Shown here: piece by piece, positions 15,925 to 24,123 of the stretch
How positions within the stretch are numbered: the first letter of the stretch is position 1
Layout of the letters: each line of letters starts with the position of its first letter
Origin: DSOI01 sp041394885
GTDB lineage: Bacteria; Acidobacteriota; Terriglobia; Bryobacterales; Bryobacteraceae
Direction: 5' to 3'
Length of the DNA: 64,000 nucleotides
Assembly (NCBI GenBank): GCA_041394885.1
Contig: JAWKHI010000025.1
Location: 1 to 64,000 of the forward strand
Made by a program: the position numbers and the translations under genes
The notes under the pieces: model-generated
What the model was told of the DNA's origin: nothing
What the model saw: only the letters and a program-made list of their open reading frames with translations
Databases searched by the model: none

Positions 15925-18009
15925 TCATCGATAGGCGACCCATCGCCGCCACACGGCGGGATCGGCCAGCATCGGGATGAAAAGGCCACCGACGACCGAG
16001 CGGGCCTGAAAGCCGCGCTGTTTGCCGTCGGCGGTCCAATACCAGTCGCTGAGGGGGACTCGGGTGGGGGTTTCGTTGGCGAAGCGATAGGCGGGATCGG
16101 CCAAGGCGGCGAAGTCCTCAGGGGACTCGGCCATGGTGGCGGTCCAGAGAATCCAATCGAGCTTGGTGTAGCCGGAGCGGGAATCGAGGGGCAATCCGAA
16201 GGCATTTTGTTTGGTCTTGTAGAACGCGATTTCCTTGCGAGACACTTCGGGGGGAAACAACTTCAGGTCCAACAGTTTGTCCCACACGAGATTATATTTC
16301 TGGCTCCAAGTGCCGGGCTGATCGAAAGTAAGGCGGAAGTGATCGCCGTCATCGGCGAGTGCGACCCAGCGGCGGACCATGTCTTCGGCGAGGGCGCGAT
16401 AGGCTTTGCTCACGTCGAGGCGTCCAACCTTTTCGGCCAACCGGCTGTAGCAGGCGAGGGCGACAATGGCTTTGAGCGAGAGGTTGGCGTTGTGGGCTGT
16501 GTGGCCCGCGAAATCGTCGGTATTGAGCTGATTGTCGGGGTCGAGCCCTTTGTCGCGGAGGAACTCGGCCCACCGTGTGATCAGGGGCCAGTATTCGCGG
16601 GCCATGGCGGCGTCGCCTTTGGCCTGGGTCAACGCCGCGAGCGCGATGATCATGTTGCCGCTCTCTTCGACCGGCATCTGGCGGTCTTCGTTATCCTCGC
16701 CGCCGCCGTAGCCTTGGCCGTTAGCGATGGGGTACTGGCCGAGATCGTGGGGCGCGTAGGGCCAGGGCCAGCGGCCGGATTGGGCGTAGTCGAGAATAGG
16801 CCGCAACTGGCCTTCGACGAGCGTGGGGTTCAGCAGGAGAAACAGAGGTGCGCCGGGATAGAGGACGTCGACGGTGCCGATGCTGCCGTTGGAAGCATTT
16901 TCCTTGGACAGGTGCAGGGGACGGCCAGCCGAATCGGCCACCAGCTTGTGGGCGGCGATGGCCTGGCGATAGGCGACGATGCAGAGCGCGGCGTATTTTT
17001 CGCCGCCGGTTTTGGCGAGCGCGGCGGTGAGGTCTTCATCGAACTGGACCGAGCGCTGGCGGAGAGCATCGAGTTCAGCGGCGGCGGTGCGCAAGAGCCA
17101 ATCGGCGCCGTGCCCGGAGCGCCGCCACCAGGGCCGGAGTTTCTGGTGGAAGTACTCGATGGAGTAGAGGTCGTCGTAGGCGGCCAGAACGTAGCTCGAG
17201 ACGGCATCGGCGGCCACTTCGCCCAGGTCCGCGGTGAGGGCGGCAGTGGCGAGGATGCGGGAATTCTGCATGGGGATGTCGAGGTCATTGGACTCGGCGG
17301 GGAGGGTGTCGAGCTTGTCGAGATAGGCGTCGCGAGTGCGGGAGGTTGCGCCGAGGGTGCGGACGCGGCCGGGCTGCGCGGGCGCGGCGAGATAGAAATG
17401 CCCCCAATCGATGCGGAGGCGGTCCCCGGACTTGGCGAGCACATTCTGCTCGAGACCGGCCAGGCGGATGACTTCGAGTTCCCCGGCGCGGTAGCGGGAC
17501 CACATGGCCTGCTGTTCGGAGGTGTTGTTGACGAGGCGGGAATCGGCGTCGAGGTAGAAGCGGACGCGGTGACGGGCGCCGTCGATGGCGCGTACCGAGT
17601 AGAGCAGGTAGGTGAGGGGGCGGGCGAGGACGTCGAGGTCATGAGGGAGGGCCGGGGTGAGAAAGGTGAGGTCGAGTTGGATGCCGGCGGCCTGGAAGGT
17701 GTAGATGGTGCGGGTGGGGGTGATGCGGAACGCGGATTGCGTCATGGCGGGAATCGGGTCGGCGCGGCGCGGCATGGTACCGAGGAAGCGGTAGGATTTG
17801 CCGTCGATCTGGAGGATGCCGGTGAGCGGCTGATCGGCGCCGGTCCAATGTTTGGTGGGTTCTTCGGTGAGGGTGTCGGCGAAAGACCAGATGGAGAAAT
17901 AGGGATCGTGAACGATGAGGGGGACGGCGGGCGGGCGGATGGGGGCGGCGGTCTGGGCGGCGAGGAGCGCGGCGGCGGCCAGGAGGAGGGGCAGGGATTT
18001 TCGGGGCAT
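15925..18009 (-). CDS. secreted DUF4965/DUF1793 family protein (glutaminase A-like)
   Basis: 694 aa from ATG 18009, which begins a clear signal peptide (PRKSLPLLLAAAALLAAQ). Earlier in-frame codons would place 40 unlikely residues before it. The first half (PPAVPLIVHDPYFSIWSFAD... ) matches the N-terminal DUF4964/DUF5127 region and the second half the DUF4965 and alpha-helical DUF1793 region, with NTDDFAGHTAHNANLSLKAI and SRSGYTKLDWILWTATM. Fungal GtaA of this family is reported as an extracellular glutaminase, but most bacterial members are uncharacterised and the helical half resembles an (alpha/alpha)6 glycosidase fold. Glycosidase or amidase activity is therefore open. The divergent gene at 18148 shares the promoter region 18010-18147, where TATACT at 18085-18090 is a possible -10 box for that gene. 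Confidence 0.8.
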   Translation of the reverse strand: MPRKSLPLLLAAAALLAAQTAAPIRPPAVPLIVHDPYFSIWSFADTLTEEPTKHWTGADQPLTGILQIDGKSYRFLGTMPRRADPIPAMTQSAFRITPTRTIYTFQAAGIQLDLTFLTPALPHDLDVLARPLTYLLYSVRAIDGARHRVRFYLDADSRLVNNTSEQQAMWSRYRAGELEVIRLAGLEQNVLAKSGDRLRIDWGHFYLAAPAQPGRVRTLGATSRTRDAYLDKLDTLPAESNDLDIPMQNSRILATAALTADLGEVAADAVSSYVLAAYDDLYSIEYFHQKLRPWWRRSGHGADWLLRTAAAELDALRQRSVQFDEDLTAALAKTGGEKYAALCIVAYRQAIAAHKLVADSAGRPLHLSKENASNGSIGTVDVLYPGAPLFLLLNPTLVEGQLRPILDYAQSGRWPWPYAPHDLGQYPIANGQGYGGGEDNEDRQMPVEESGNMIIALAALTQAKGDAAMAREYWPLITRWAEFLRDKGLDPDNQLNTDDFAGHTAHNANLSLKAIVALACYSRLAEKVGRLDVSKAYRALAEDMVRRWVALADDGDHFRLTFDQPGTWSQKYNLVWDKLLDLKLFPPEVSRKEIAFYKTKQNAFGLPLDSRSGYTKLDWILWTATMAESPEDFAALADPAYRFANETPTRVPLSDWYWTADGKQRGFQARSVVGGLFIPMLADPAVWRRWVAYR

Positions 18010-18147
18010 TGTCTTAATGATCGTATGCGATGGGTGGCTCGCGGTGGAGGCCACGAAGATGCCCGAGAACCGTCCGGGTCGATGTATACTTAGCGGAACC
18101 GGAGAAGCCCGATGGGCAACACGGCTCAAGCAGGGGGAGAGTCAACG

Positions 18148-20772
18148 GTGAAGTTTGAGAGTTCGAGGAAACGAGCCGTCGCGGCCGTAAGCCGGACGTT
18201 GACCTATTGCTTGGCGGCTGGCATCGGCCTAACTGGATTGCCGGCGCAACAAACCATCTGGTTCGCGCCACACGATCCGGCGGTTCGGACCTTCGATATT
18301 GAGAATCCGCGAAGTGGGTCGGGTGATTTTATGGAGCTATTCAGCCCCTCCGCCCCCTGGCCGGTGGCGGCCTCGCGAGTACACGTTTTCAAGCTCTACG
18401 CGAGCCTGTTCTTTCCGAGTCTTCTCCCCGGGTCCCTATCCGATAACGAACTCCGCACCGTTTTCATGGAACTGGACCGCCGCAACATCGCTCTGGCGAT
18501 CGAATGGGGCCCACTGGTGTCCCAGGGATGCGGTGCAGGAATTGAGGGCTTCACGGGGCTCTCCGCATCGTACATCGCCAACAAGATCAAGTCGCTGGGT
18601 GGAAACCTGCGGTACATCGCCATGGATGAGCCGTTTCAGCACGCGAGCCTCTATAGCGGGCCGGACGCCTGTCTTTGGACGCCCCAACAGGTTGCGGCAA
18701 ACGCCCTTGCCCAGATCGCGCAAGTGAGAGCCGTATTTCCCGAGGTCTTGGTGGGAGACATTGAAGTAGTGCCAGACACGTTCAACGTTCCGGATTGGGT
18801 TGATCGGTATGTGGCCTGGTTAGACGCATGGCGCGTGGCATCCGGCAGTCCGTTAGCCTTCTTCCATATGGACATAGACTGGCACAATCCCAAATGGCAA
18901 GCCGGTGTCGAGGCACTGCGTGGGGCTTTGGTTCAGCGCGGGGTTCCATTCGGGATGATCTACAACGGCTTAGGAACAGACTCGAGCGACGCGGAATGGG
19001 TGCAGAGAGCGGAAACCAATTTCGTTGACTACGAGATTCTAAGGGCCGGGGTTTTGCCGGATCAGGTCGTTTTTCAGTCTTGGCACAACTATCCAAAACA
19101 TGTTCTTCCCGAGTCGGGCCCAGCTACATTCACATACCTGATTAACAGGTACTTCCGGGATCGTAGCAGACTTTCACTGAACACCGGTTCGATGTCCGCA
19201 CAGGGCAGTCTTTCTGACAGCCATGGCGCTCCGCTTGCATCGAAGCAGGTGACGGTATCGGCCGAGCCAACGTCGGGCGAAGGGGTAATAGCGACCTATA
19301 CGATGACCGGTACTGTTCCGGCCACCACGAGCAAAGCTACCATTCAACTTTGCGTGCAGTTGTGCGGTGGCACTGGTCCTAACAACATGAGCGTCTATTC
19401 GTACGAATATCTCGACGCTGGCGGAGGAGTGACACTCGACTTTTCCAAGGGTCTGAACGGCTGGGGCGTCAAGGGTGACGGAACCGCGTCGGTTGGGCTC
19501 GGCTCCGACGGCAGCGGGTCCTTTCTTCGGGTCATGGCAACGCCGCAACAATCGACTTTCGTGAACGCTCCCGAATTCGTCATCACGCCCGGCAGCAACT
19601 ACGTCCTCAAAATAAGGGCCAGAATCTCACCTGGTTCGATAGAAAGCGGTATCTTCGCTCTAATCTTTCTGACTGACAAGGAAGTGTCCCGTCATATTTT
19701 CCCGTTTTCGCCCGGACCTATCGAGCTTGGCAGTGCAACCACCAGCGCCAACGGATCCTACAATGTTCAGTTTGCTCCGCTGCCGAGCGGTACGTTCCGC
19801 ATGAAGGCATCCTATGCAGGGAGCGATGCTTCCTGGCCAGCAGTCGCGGTGGCGACCATCACCCAGCAAGCCCCCGTCGTCAACGCCATGCCCGCCACGC
19901 CCAGTTCCGGCGCCGGATTCAGCCAGCTATTCACCTTCACTTTCACCGACACCAAGGGTTTCGCCGACCTCGACATCCTCAACGTCCTCATCAACCACGC
20001 GGTCGACGGCCGCAACGCCTGCTACCTCGCCTACGCTCGCTCCATCAACACTCTTTTCCTGGTCAACGACGCCGGAGATGCAGGCGGCCCCTTCGCCGGT
20101 GCTCTCTCTTTCCCCACCCCGCTCGCTATCGGCAACAATCAATGCACCATCCTCGGCGCCGGTTCCTCTGTCACTGCCGTTGGTAATAACGTCACGCTCG
20201 TGCTGAACATCGCTTTCTCGCCCGGCTTCCGCGGACGGCGTCTCTTCTATCTGGCCGCCCGCGGCAACGCCGGCGACAATAGCGGTTGGCTTCCGCTGGG
20301 CCTCTGGACCGTCCCAGGGGCAGCCACCAATCCCGCCGTCGCCTCCAGCAGCCCGGCTCGTGCCGAATCGAGCTCCCTGAACATTTCCACCACCTTCACT
20401 GACGCCTTCGGTTTCGCCGACCTTACCGTTCTCAATCTGCTCATCAACAACGCCATTGACGGACGCCATGCCTGCTACCTTGCCTACGTCCGCGCCGACA
20501 ACAATATGGTTCTCGTCAACGACGCCGGAGACGCCGGTGGCCCTTACGCCGGATCTCAACCCATTCCCGGGGCTGCCCCCATCGCCAACAGCCAGTGTTC
20601 ACTCGACACCGCCGCTTCTACGGTGTTCGCTTCCGGCAATACGCTTATTCTGAACTTGCGTTTGACGTTTTCCGGCGCATTCAGAGGGAACCGCATCGTC
20701 TATGCCGCGGCGCGCGGCGGCGCGGCCGGCAACAGCGGCTGGCAAGCCGCCGGAACGATCACCGTTCCGTAG
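18148..20772 (+). CDS. large secreted protein: barrel-like N-terminal domain, Ig-like part, two C-terminal repeat modules
   Basis: 874 aa from GTG 18148, chosen because GGGGGAG lies about 9 bp before it; an ATG at 18112 would add 12 residues. A signal peptide ends near LTGLPAQQ. Residues about 35-340 look like a TIM-barrel enzyme: YIAMDEPF and FFHMDIDWHN contain acidic residues at strand ends, as in glycoside hydrolases, but I do not recognise the family. A carbohydrate-binding-like sandwich (about 345-560) and an Ig-like stretch follow. The end has two copies of a roughly 100-residue module: FADLDILNVLINHAVDGRNA with LVNDAGDAGGPFAG, and FADLTVLNLLINNAIDGRHA with LVNDAGDAGGPYAG. The modules probably mediate surface attachment or binding. 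Substrate unknown. Confidence 0.7.
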   Translation: MKFESSRKRAVAAVSRTLTYCLAAGIGLTGLPAQQTIWFAPHDPAVRTFDIENPRSGSGDFMELFSPSAPWPVAASRVHVFKLYASLFFPSLLPGSLSDNELRTVFMELDRRNIALAIEWGPLVSQGCGAGIEGFTGLSASYIANKIKSLGGNLRYIAMDEPFQHASLYSGPDACLWTPQQVAANALAQIAQVRAVFPEVLVGDIEVVPDTFNVPDWVDRYVAWLDAWRVASGSPLAFFHMDIDWHNPKWQAGVEALRGALVQRGVPFGMIYNGLGTDSSDAEWVQRAETNFVDYEILRAGVLPDQVVFQSWHNYPKHVLPESGPATFTYLINRYFRDRSRLSLNTGSMSAQGSLSDSHGAPLASKQVTVSAEPTSGEGVIATYTMTGTVPATTSKATIQLCVQLCGGTGPNNMSVYSYEYLDAGGGVTLDFSKGLNGWGVKGDGTASVGLGSDGSGSFLRVMATPQQSTFVNAPEFVITPGSNYVLKIRARISPGSIESGIFALIFLTDKEVSRHIFPFSPGPIELGSATTSANGSYNVQFAPLPSGTFRMKASYAGSDASWPAVAVATITQQAPVVNAMPATPSSGAGFSQLFTFTFTDTKGFADLDILNVLINHAVDGRNACYLAYARSINTLFLVNDAGDAGGPFAGALSFPTPLAIGNNQCTILGAGSSVTAVGNNVTLVLNIAFSPGFRGRRLFYLAARGNAGDNSGWLPLGLWTVPGAATNPAVASSSPARAESSSLNISTTFTDAFGFADLTVLNLLINNAIDGRHACYLAYVRADNNMVLVNDAGDAGGPYAGSQPIPGAAPIANSQCSLDTAASTVFASGNTLILNLRLTFSGAFRGNRIVYAAARGGAAGNSGWQAAGTITVP
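19909..20770 (+). repeat. two tandem copies of a roughly 130-codon module
   Basis: Copy 1 runs from about 19909 to 20320 and copy 2 from about 20335 to 20770, inside the large secreted protein. Each has TFTDxxGFADLxxLNxLIN, then DGRxACYLAYxR, then LVNDAGDAGGP and an ending RGNAGDNSGW or RGGAAGNSGW. DNA identity is clearly lower than protein similarity, so the duplication is old. Confidence 0.7.
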
Positions 20773-20908
20773 CCCACTCATGCCACGCCCCCTGCGCTCC
20801 GGGCAAGTTGGGAAAACGGGTGAAAACACGCTGCAGCGGGCACTCATGCGCATGGAGAGGCGGGTAGAACGGCAACTGGACGCGGCCCCCGAGTTGCAGT
20901 CCTGTTTG

Positions 20909-20924
20909 GAGGAGGTACCTCCTC
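20909..20924 (+). promoter_or_regulatory. self-complementary ribosome-binding site
   Basis: GAGGAGGTACCTCCTC is a perfect 16-bp palindrome lying directly before the ATG at 20925. It contains the ribosome-binding sequence GGAGGAGG. In RNA it can fold as a 5-6 bp stem that hides the ribosome site, so the start may be kept closed until the stem opens. This function is inference from the sequence. Confidence 0.5.
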
Positions 20925-21746
20925 ATGAGACGCGGTCTACCCATGATCCTGATTGGTTCGACGCTCCCCCTCGCGGCGGCGATCATCCCGGTGGCGAGTT
21001 ACGACATGCCGAACGGGGGCTTCGGATCGCCGTTCCAGCAGAACTGCTATTTCGATGACCGGTACGGAGGAGCAGTCACGAATACATGTCCCGGAGGCGG
21101 GTTGGCGCCGATCACGCCGGACTTGGCCGCCCACGCCTATGAGCCCCTGGCGGGCAGCACGGGGGACCTGACCGATGGGGTTGTGACGTCGCTGCATTGG
21201 CACCAGGACAACGTGCCGTGGGTGGGGTGGCTCGACGACGATCAGACCGATCCCAACTACTGTTTGGGGACGGGACCGTTGGGGATCGTGGTGTGTCCGG
21301 GCATCAATGGGACGAATCCCGGGGCGGGTCCGGTGGAACTGGTGTTTCACTTCAACGGTCCACAAATGTTCGGGGCGTTTCGCTATCACGGCAGCTTCAA
21401 TGACCCGACCGGGCCGGGAGGGTGCGGCGCATGCTCGGCGGGGAGCGTCTGGACGCCGCTGTCGGTGGAGGTGACTGACGGCGTGCTGGTACGGGTGTTG
21501 ACTGCCTTTCCGTCGAACGTGGTGGGATGGACGGCCCCGCTCGACCTGACGGGCCTCGCGGGCGACACGTTGACGGTGCGGTTCCATTTTCTGTCGGAAG
21601 CGGACCCGATGGCGCCGAACCAATGGATCTTCGCCGACGAAGTGGAGTTTTCCGACATTCCGGAGCCGGGAACGCTGGCGCTGTTAGTCCTGGGGTTGGC
21701 GGCGTTGGCCCGGCGAGGGTGGACAAGACGGCTCAGGGCGCGGTGA
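20925..21746 (+). CDS. PEP-CTERM sorting-domain protein
   Basis: 273 aa. An N-terminal signal peptide (GLPMILIGSTLPLAAA) and a C-terminal PEP-CTERM tail (IPEPGTLALLVLGLAALARR then basic residues) show export and exosortase-type processing at the envelope. Between them is a beta-rich domain of about 220 residues with several Cys (NCYFDD, NTCPGGG, YCLGTG, VVCPG, CGACSAG) that may form disulfides. No exosortase gene is in this window. The ATG follows GGAGGAGG with 9-10 bp spacing, inside a palindrome. PEP-CTERM proteins are linked to exopolysaccharide and floc formation in other bacteria; the role here is unknown. Confidence 0.82.
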   Translation: MRRGLPMILIGSTLPLAAAIIPVASYDMPNGGFGSPFQQNCYFDDRYGGAVTNTCPGGGLAPITPDLAAHAYEPLAGSTGDLTDGVVTSLHWHQDNVPWVGWLDDDQTDPNYCLGTGPLGIVVCPGINGTNPGAGPVELVFHFNGPQMFGAFRYHGSFNDPTGPGGCGACSAGSVWTPLSVEVTDGVLVRVLTAFPSNVVGWTAPLDLTGLAGDTLTVRFHFLSEADPMAPNQWIFADEVEFSDIPEPGTLALLVLGLAALARRGWTRRLRAR

Positions 21747-21834
21747 ACGCTGGAAATTCGTTCTGCACGGCGGCTCGCCCTGCTGCGTCAAAGCTGTTAG
21801 GATGATGGTCGCGAGCCGTTACGACGAGGATCGA

Positions 21835-22374
21835 ATGGGCGAAAAGCAGCGGCCCCATGTGCAGGCCCCCGAAGATTGGCGCGGCCAGTTCATCCAGGAC
21901 AACCTGCGGCGTATTTTCTTACAGATCTACCGGGTGGTGGGCAACGTGGAAGACGCGCAGGATCTCACACAGGACGTGTTTATCAAGGCGCTGCAACGAT
22001 CCGAGCAGATCAAGGATCCGGCCAAGGCGACCCATTGGCTATCGCGGGTGGCGACCAATACGGCCATCGATTTTCTGCGCAAGCATGGGCGCGTGAGCTT
22101 CAGCGAACTGGAAGACCTACCCGAGCCGGTGGCGGTTTCCGGGCTGGAAAGCGCCGAGCAGCGGGTGCTGCGTGCCGAGCAGCGCGATCACTTGCGCGGC
22201 GGGCTGAGCGTTTTGAGCGAGCGGGAGCGCGTGGCGCTGGTGTTACGTGACGTGGAGGACATGCCGGCGGAGGAAGTGGCGCGGGTGCTGCAGTGCTCCA
22301 AGGCCACCGTACGGTCTCACATCGCCAACGCGCGCGTGAAATTCAAGCGTTACCTCGAAAGGAACCGGCCATGA
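21835..22374 (+). CDS. RNA polymerase sigma factor, ECF family
   Basis: 179 aa from ATG 21835, preferred because GAGGA lies 4 bp before it; ATG 21802 would add 11 residues with no such site. Region 2 is seen as IYRVVGNVEDAQDLTQDVF with DLTQDVF in the helix that binds core polymerase, followed by HWLSRVATNTAIDFLR. Region 4 has LSERERVALVLRDVEDM and the recognition helix VLQCSKATVRSHIANARVKFKRY. It directs transcription of a stress or envelope regulon. Its TGA overlaps the anti-sigma ATG (ATGA), so both are translated together, as is usual for ECF/anti-sigma pairs. Confidence 0.92.
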   Translation: MGEKQRPHVQAPEDWRGQFIQDNLRRIFLQIYRVVGNVEDAQDLTQDVFIKALQRSEQIKDPAKATHWLSRVATNTAIDFLRKHGRVSFSELEDLPEPVAVSGLESAEQRVLRAEQRDHLRGGLSVLSERERVALVLRDVEDMPAEEVARVLQCSKATVRSHIANARVKFKRYLERNRP

Positions 22375-23000
22375 AGACCGAACGGCATCCTGGCCGCGAC
22401 GAACTGGCCCTTTCGATTTCCGGGGATCTGCCGGTGTCGCGGCGGCTGGCGGTGCGATGGCACCTTCGGCGGTGCGCGGCGTGCCAGCGGGAAATTCAGG
22501 GATACGGCGAAGCGCGGGCGCGGGTCCGGGGCGGCGGTGGCGAGAGCCTGCCGGGGCACGTGGACTGGGACGAGCTATCGAGCGAGATGACGGCGAACAT
22601 CCGGCTGGGGCTGGCGGCGGGCGAAATCGTACGATCGGGCGAGGAAGCGGCGCCTTCGCATTTGTGGCGCGCGGCGGTGGTGATGGCCAGCGTTCTGATG
22701 CTGGCGGCGAGCGTGATCTGGTGGTATCACCGTACCTACAATCCGGAAACGACGATGGCGCTCCGAGGCGGTCCGCTGGCGATTCTGAGCGAGGCGCCGG
22801 CGCGAGCGGAAGACGAAGTGGTTCTGAAGGCGACGCTCGGCGGTATCGGCGTGGAGCAGAATGGGCAAGCGATGGCGCTTGCGGCGGAAAACGAGGCAGC
22901 GCCGCGCGGGGTGACGGTAAGTCTGGTGGGCGCCATGAACGCGCGCTATGTGGACGAGGACGGGGCGGAGGTTACGATTCATCGTGTCTATACGGAGTAG
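22371..23000 (+). CDS. anti-sigma factor with zinc-finger motif and one membrane segment
   Basis: 209 aa from ATG 22371, which overlaps the sigma stop codon; a longer upstream frame inside the sigma gene is not credible. The N-terminal cytoplasmic part has WHLRRCAACQREIQ, the HxxxCxxC core of zinc-binding anti-sigma domains, which hold the sigma factor inactive. One membrane helix (AAVVMASVLMLAASVIWWY) lies at about residues 100-118. The periplasmic C-terminal part carries a segment with hydrophobic and polar alternation (DEVVLKATLGGIGVEQNG) and may sense the signal. The 3' end overlaps the next gene by about 17 bp. Confidence 0.82.
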   Translation: MKTERHPGRDELALSISGDLPVSRRLAVRWHLRRCAACQREIQGYGEARARVRGGGGESLPGHVDWDELSSEMTANIRLGLAAGEIVRSGEEAAPSHLWRAAVVMASVLMLAASVIWWYHRTYNPETTMALRGGPLAILSEAPARAEDEVVLKATLGGIGVEQNGQAMALAAENEAAPRGVTVSLVGAMNARYVDEDGAEVTIHRVYTE

Positions 23001-24108
23001 CTCCGCGGCCGGGATCGCGTTGTTGGCCCTCAGCCTCGCGCCAGCGGTGGCGCAGCAGCGCAGTTCGGTAAAAGTGAATCTGTCGGCGGATTCGCCGGTT
23101 TCGCTGTTGTCGGCAGACTGGGACGATTCGCGCAGCCAGGAACGCGGCAGCGCGGTGCTGATCCAATTGAACACGGCATTGTCGTTGAAGAACACGTCGG
23201 GGCGCCGGATCCGTGCTATCACGTGGATGGTGCAATCGCGCGAAGCCACGCCGGGTGGGAGGGCATCGGTGACCAAGGCGAGCCTCGACGTGGGTCCGAA
23301 CGAGACGTTCCCGCTGCGGGTGGAATTGCGGCTGCTGCGGCCGGTGGCGCCCGGTGGCGGACCGGCGGTGGAGATGTCGCTCGACGGCGTGCTATTCGAC
23401 GATTTGTCTTTCTATGGCCCCAATCACCTGGATTCGCGCCGTATGATGACGGCCTTCGAAATGGAGGCGCGCCGGGACCGCCGCTACCTGTTGGAAGTGT
23501 TGCAGGCCAAGGGGCCAAGCGGCCTGCAGAACGAGATGCTGGAGGCGATGGCGCGTCAGGCCGAGACGCCGCGCATCGACGTGCAGTTGGCACACAACGG
23601 GCGCGCCACGGCGGCAGCGGCCAGCGGCCGCGACGTTCAGTTCGCGTTCCTGCGATTTCCCGACGCGCCGGTGGAACCGATGGCGGGAATGGCGCGCGTG
23701 GTGGGTTCCGAGGCGCGGGGTCCGCGGATGGAAGTGGTCAACCGGTCCCGCCAGGCGGTGCGGTATCTGGAGATCGGGTGGCTGGTGAAGGATGGGCGTG
23801 GCCGCGAGTTTCTGGCCGGTTCGGTGCCGGCGCGCGCCGATCTGGCCCCGGGCGCCAAGACCGAAATTCTCGAGCAGAACTCGCTGCGTTTCGCAGACGC
23901 CAAGGGAGCGCCGTTGGTCATCGGCGCAATGACGGGGTATGTGAGTCAGGTGGAGTTCGCGGATGGGAGCGTCTGGGTTCCATCGCGCAGCGCGATTCAC
24001 GACACGGGGATCTCGTCGGCGGAAGAGCAACGGCTGGTGAATCTGTACCGGCGCAAGGGCCTCAAGCCGTTGATGGATGAGATCCGGCGGCTGGCGCCCC
24101 CGCGCTAA
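22984..24108 (+). CDS. secreted hypothetical protein of the sigma/anti-sigma operon
   Basis: 374 aa from GTG 22984, chosen because it begins the signal peptide (SIRSSSAAGIALLALSLAPAVAQ); GGAGG upstream is somewhat far at 12 bp. A GTG/ATG at 22948 would place 12 odd residues first. The mature protein looks like two beta-sandwich halves with related strands: ALSLKNTSGRRIRAITWMVQ in the first and MEVVNRSRQAVRYLEIGWLV in the second. These matching motifs suggest an internal duplication. It overlaps the anti-sigma gene by 17 bp, so it belongs to the same operon and is probably a target or a periplasmic partner of the anti-sigma factor. No known family recognised. Confidence 0.65.
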   Translation: MSIRSSSAAGIALLALSLAPAVAQQRSSVKVNLSADSPVSLLSADWDDSRSQERGSAVLIQLNTALSLKNTSGRRIRAITWMVQSREATPGGRASVTKASLDVGPNETFPLRVELRLLRPVAPGGGPAVEMSLDGVLFDDLSFYGPNHLDSRRMMTAFEMEARRDRRYLLEVLQAKGPSGLQNEMLEAMARQAETPRIDVQLAHNGRATAAAASGRDVQFAFLRFPDAPVEPMAGMARVVGSEARGPRMEVVNRSRQAVRYLEIGWLVKDGRGREFLAGSVPARADLAPGAKTEILEQNSLRFADAKGAPLVIGAMTGYVSQVEFADGSVWVPSRSAIHDTGISSAEEQRLVNLYRRKGLKPLMDEIRRLAPPR

Positions 24109-24123
24109 CCGGGCCAAGCCGCG

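Noticed and set aside
18061..18100. Extended -10 promoter (TGTATACT) as a firm feature
   Set aside because: Only one half of a promoter is convincing and no -35 box at the right distance stands out; noted in the gene entry only.
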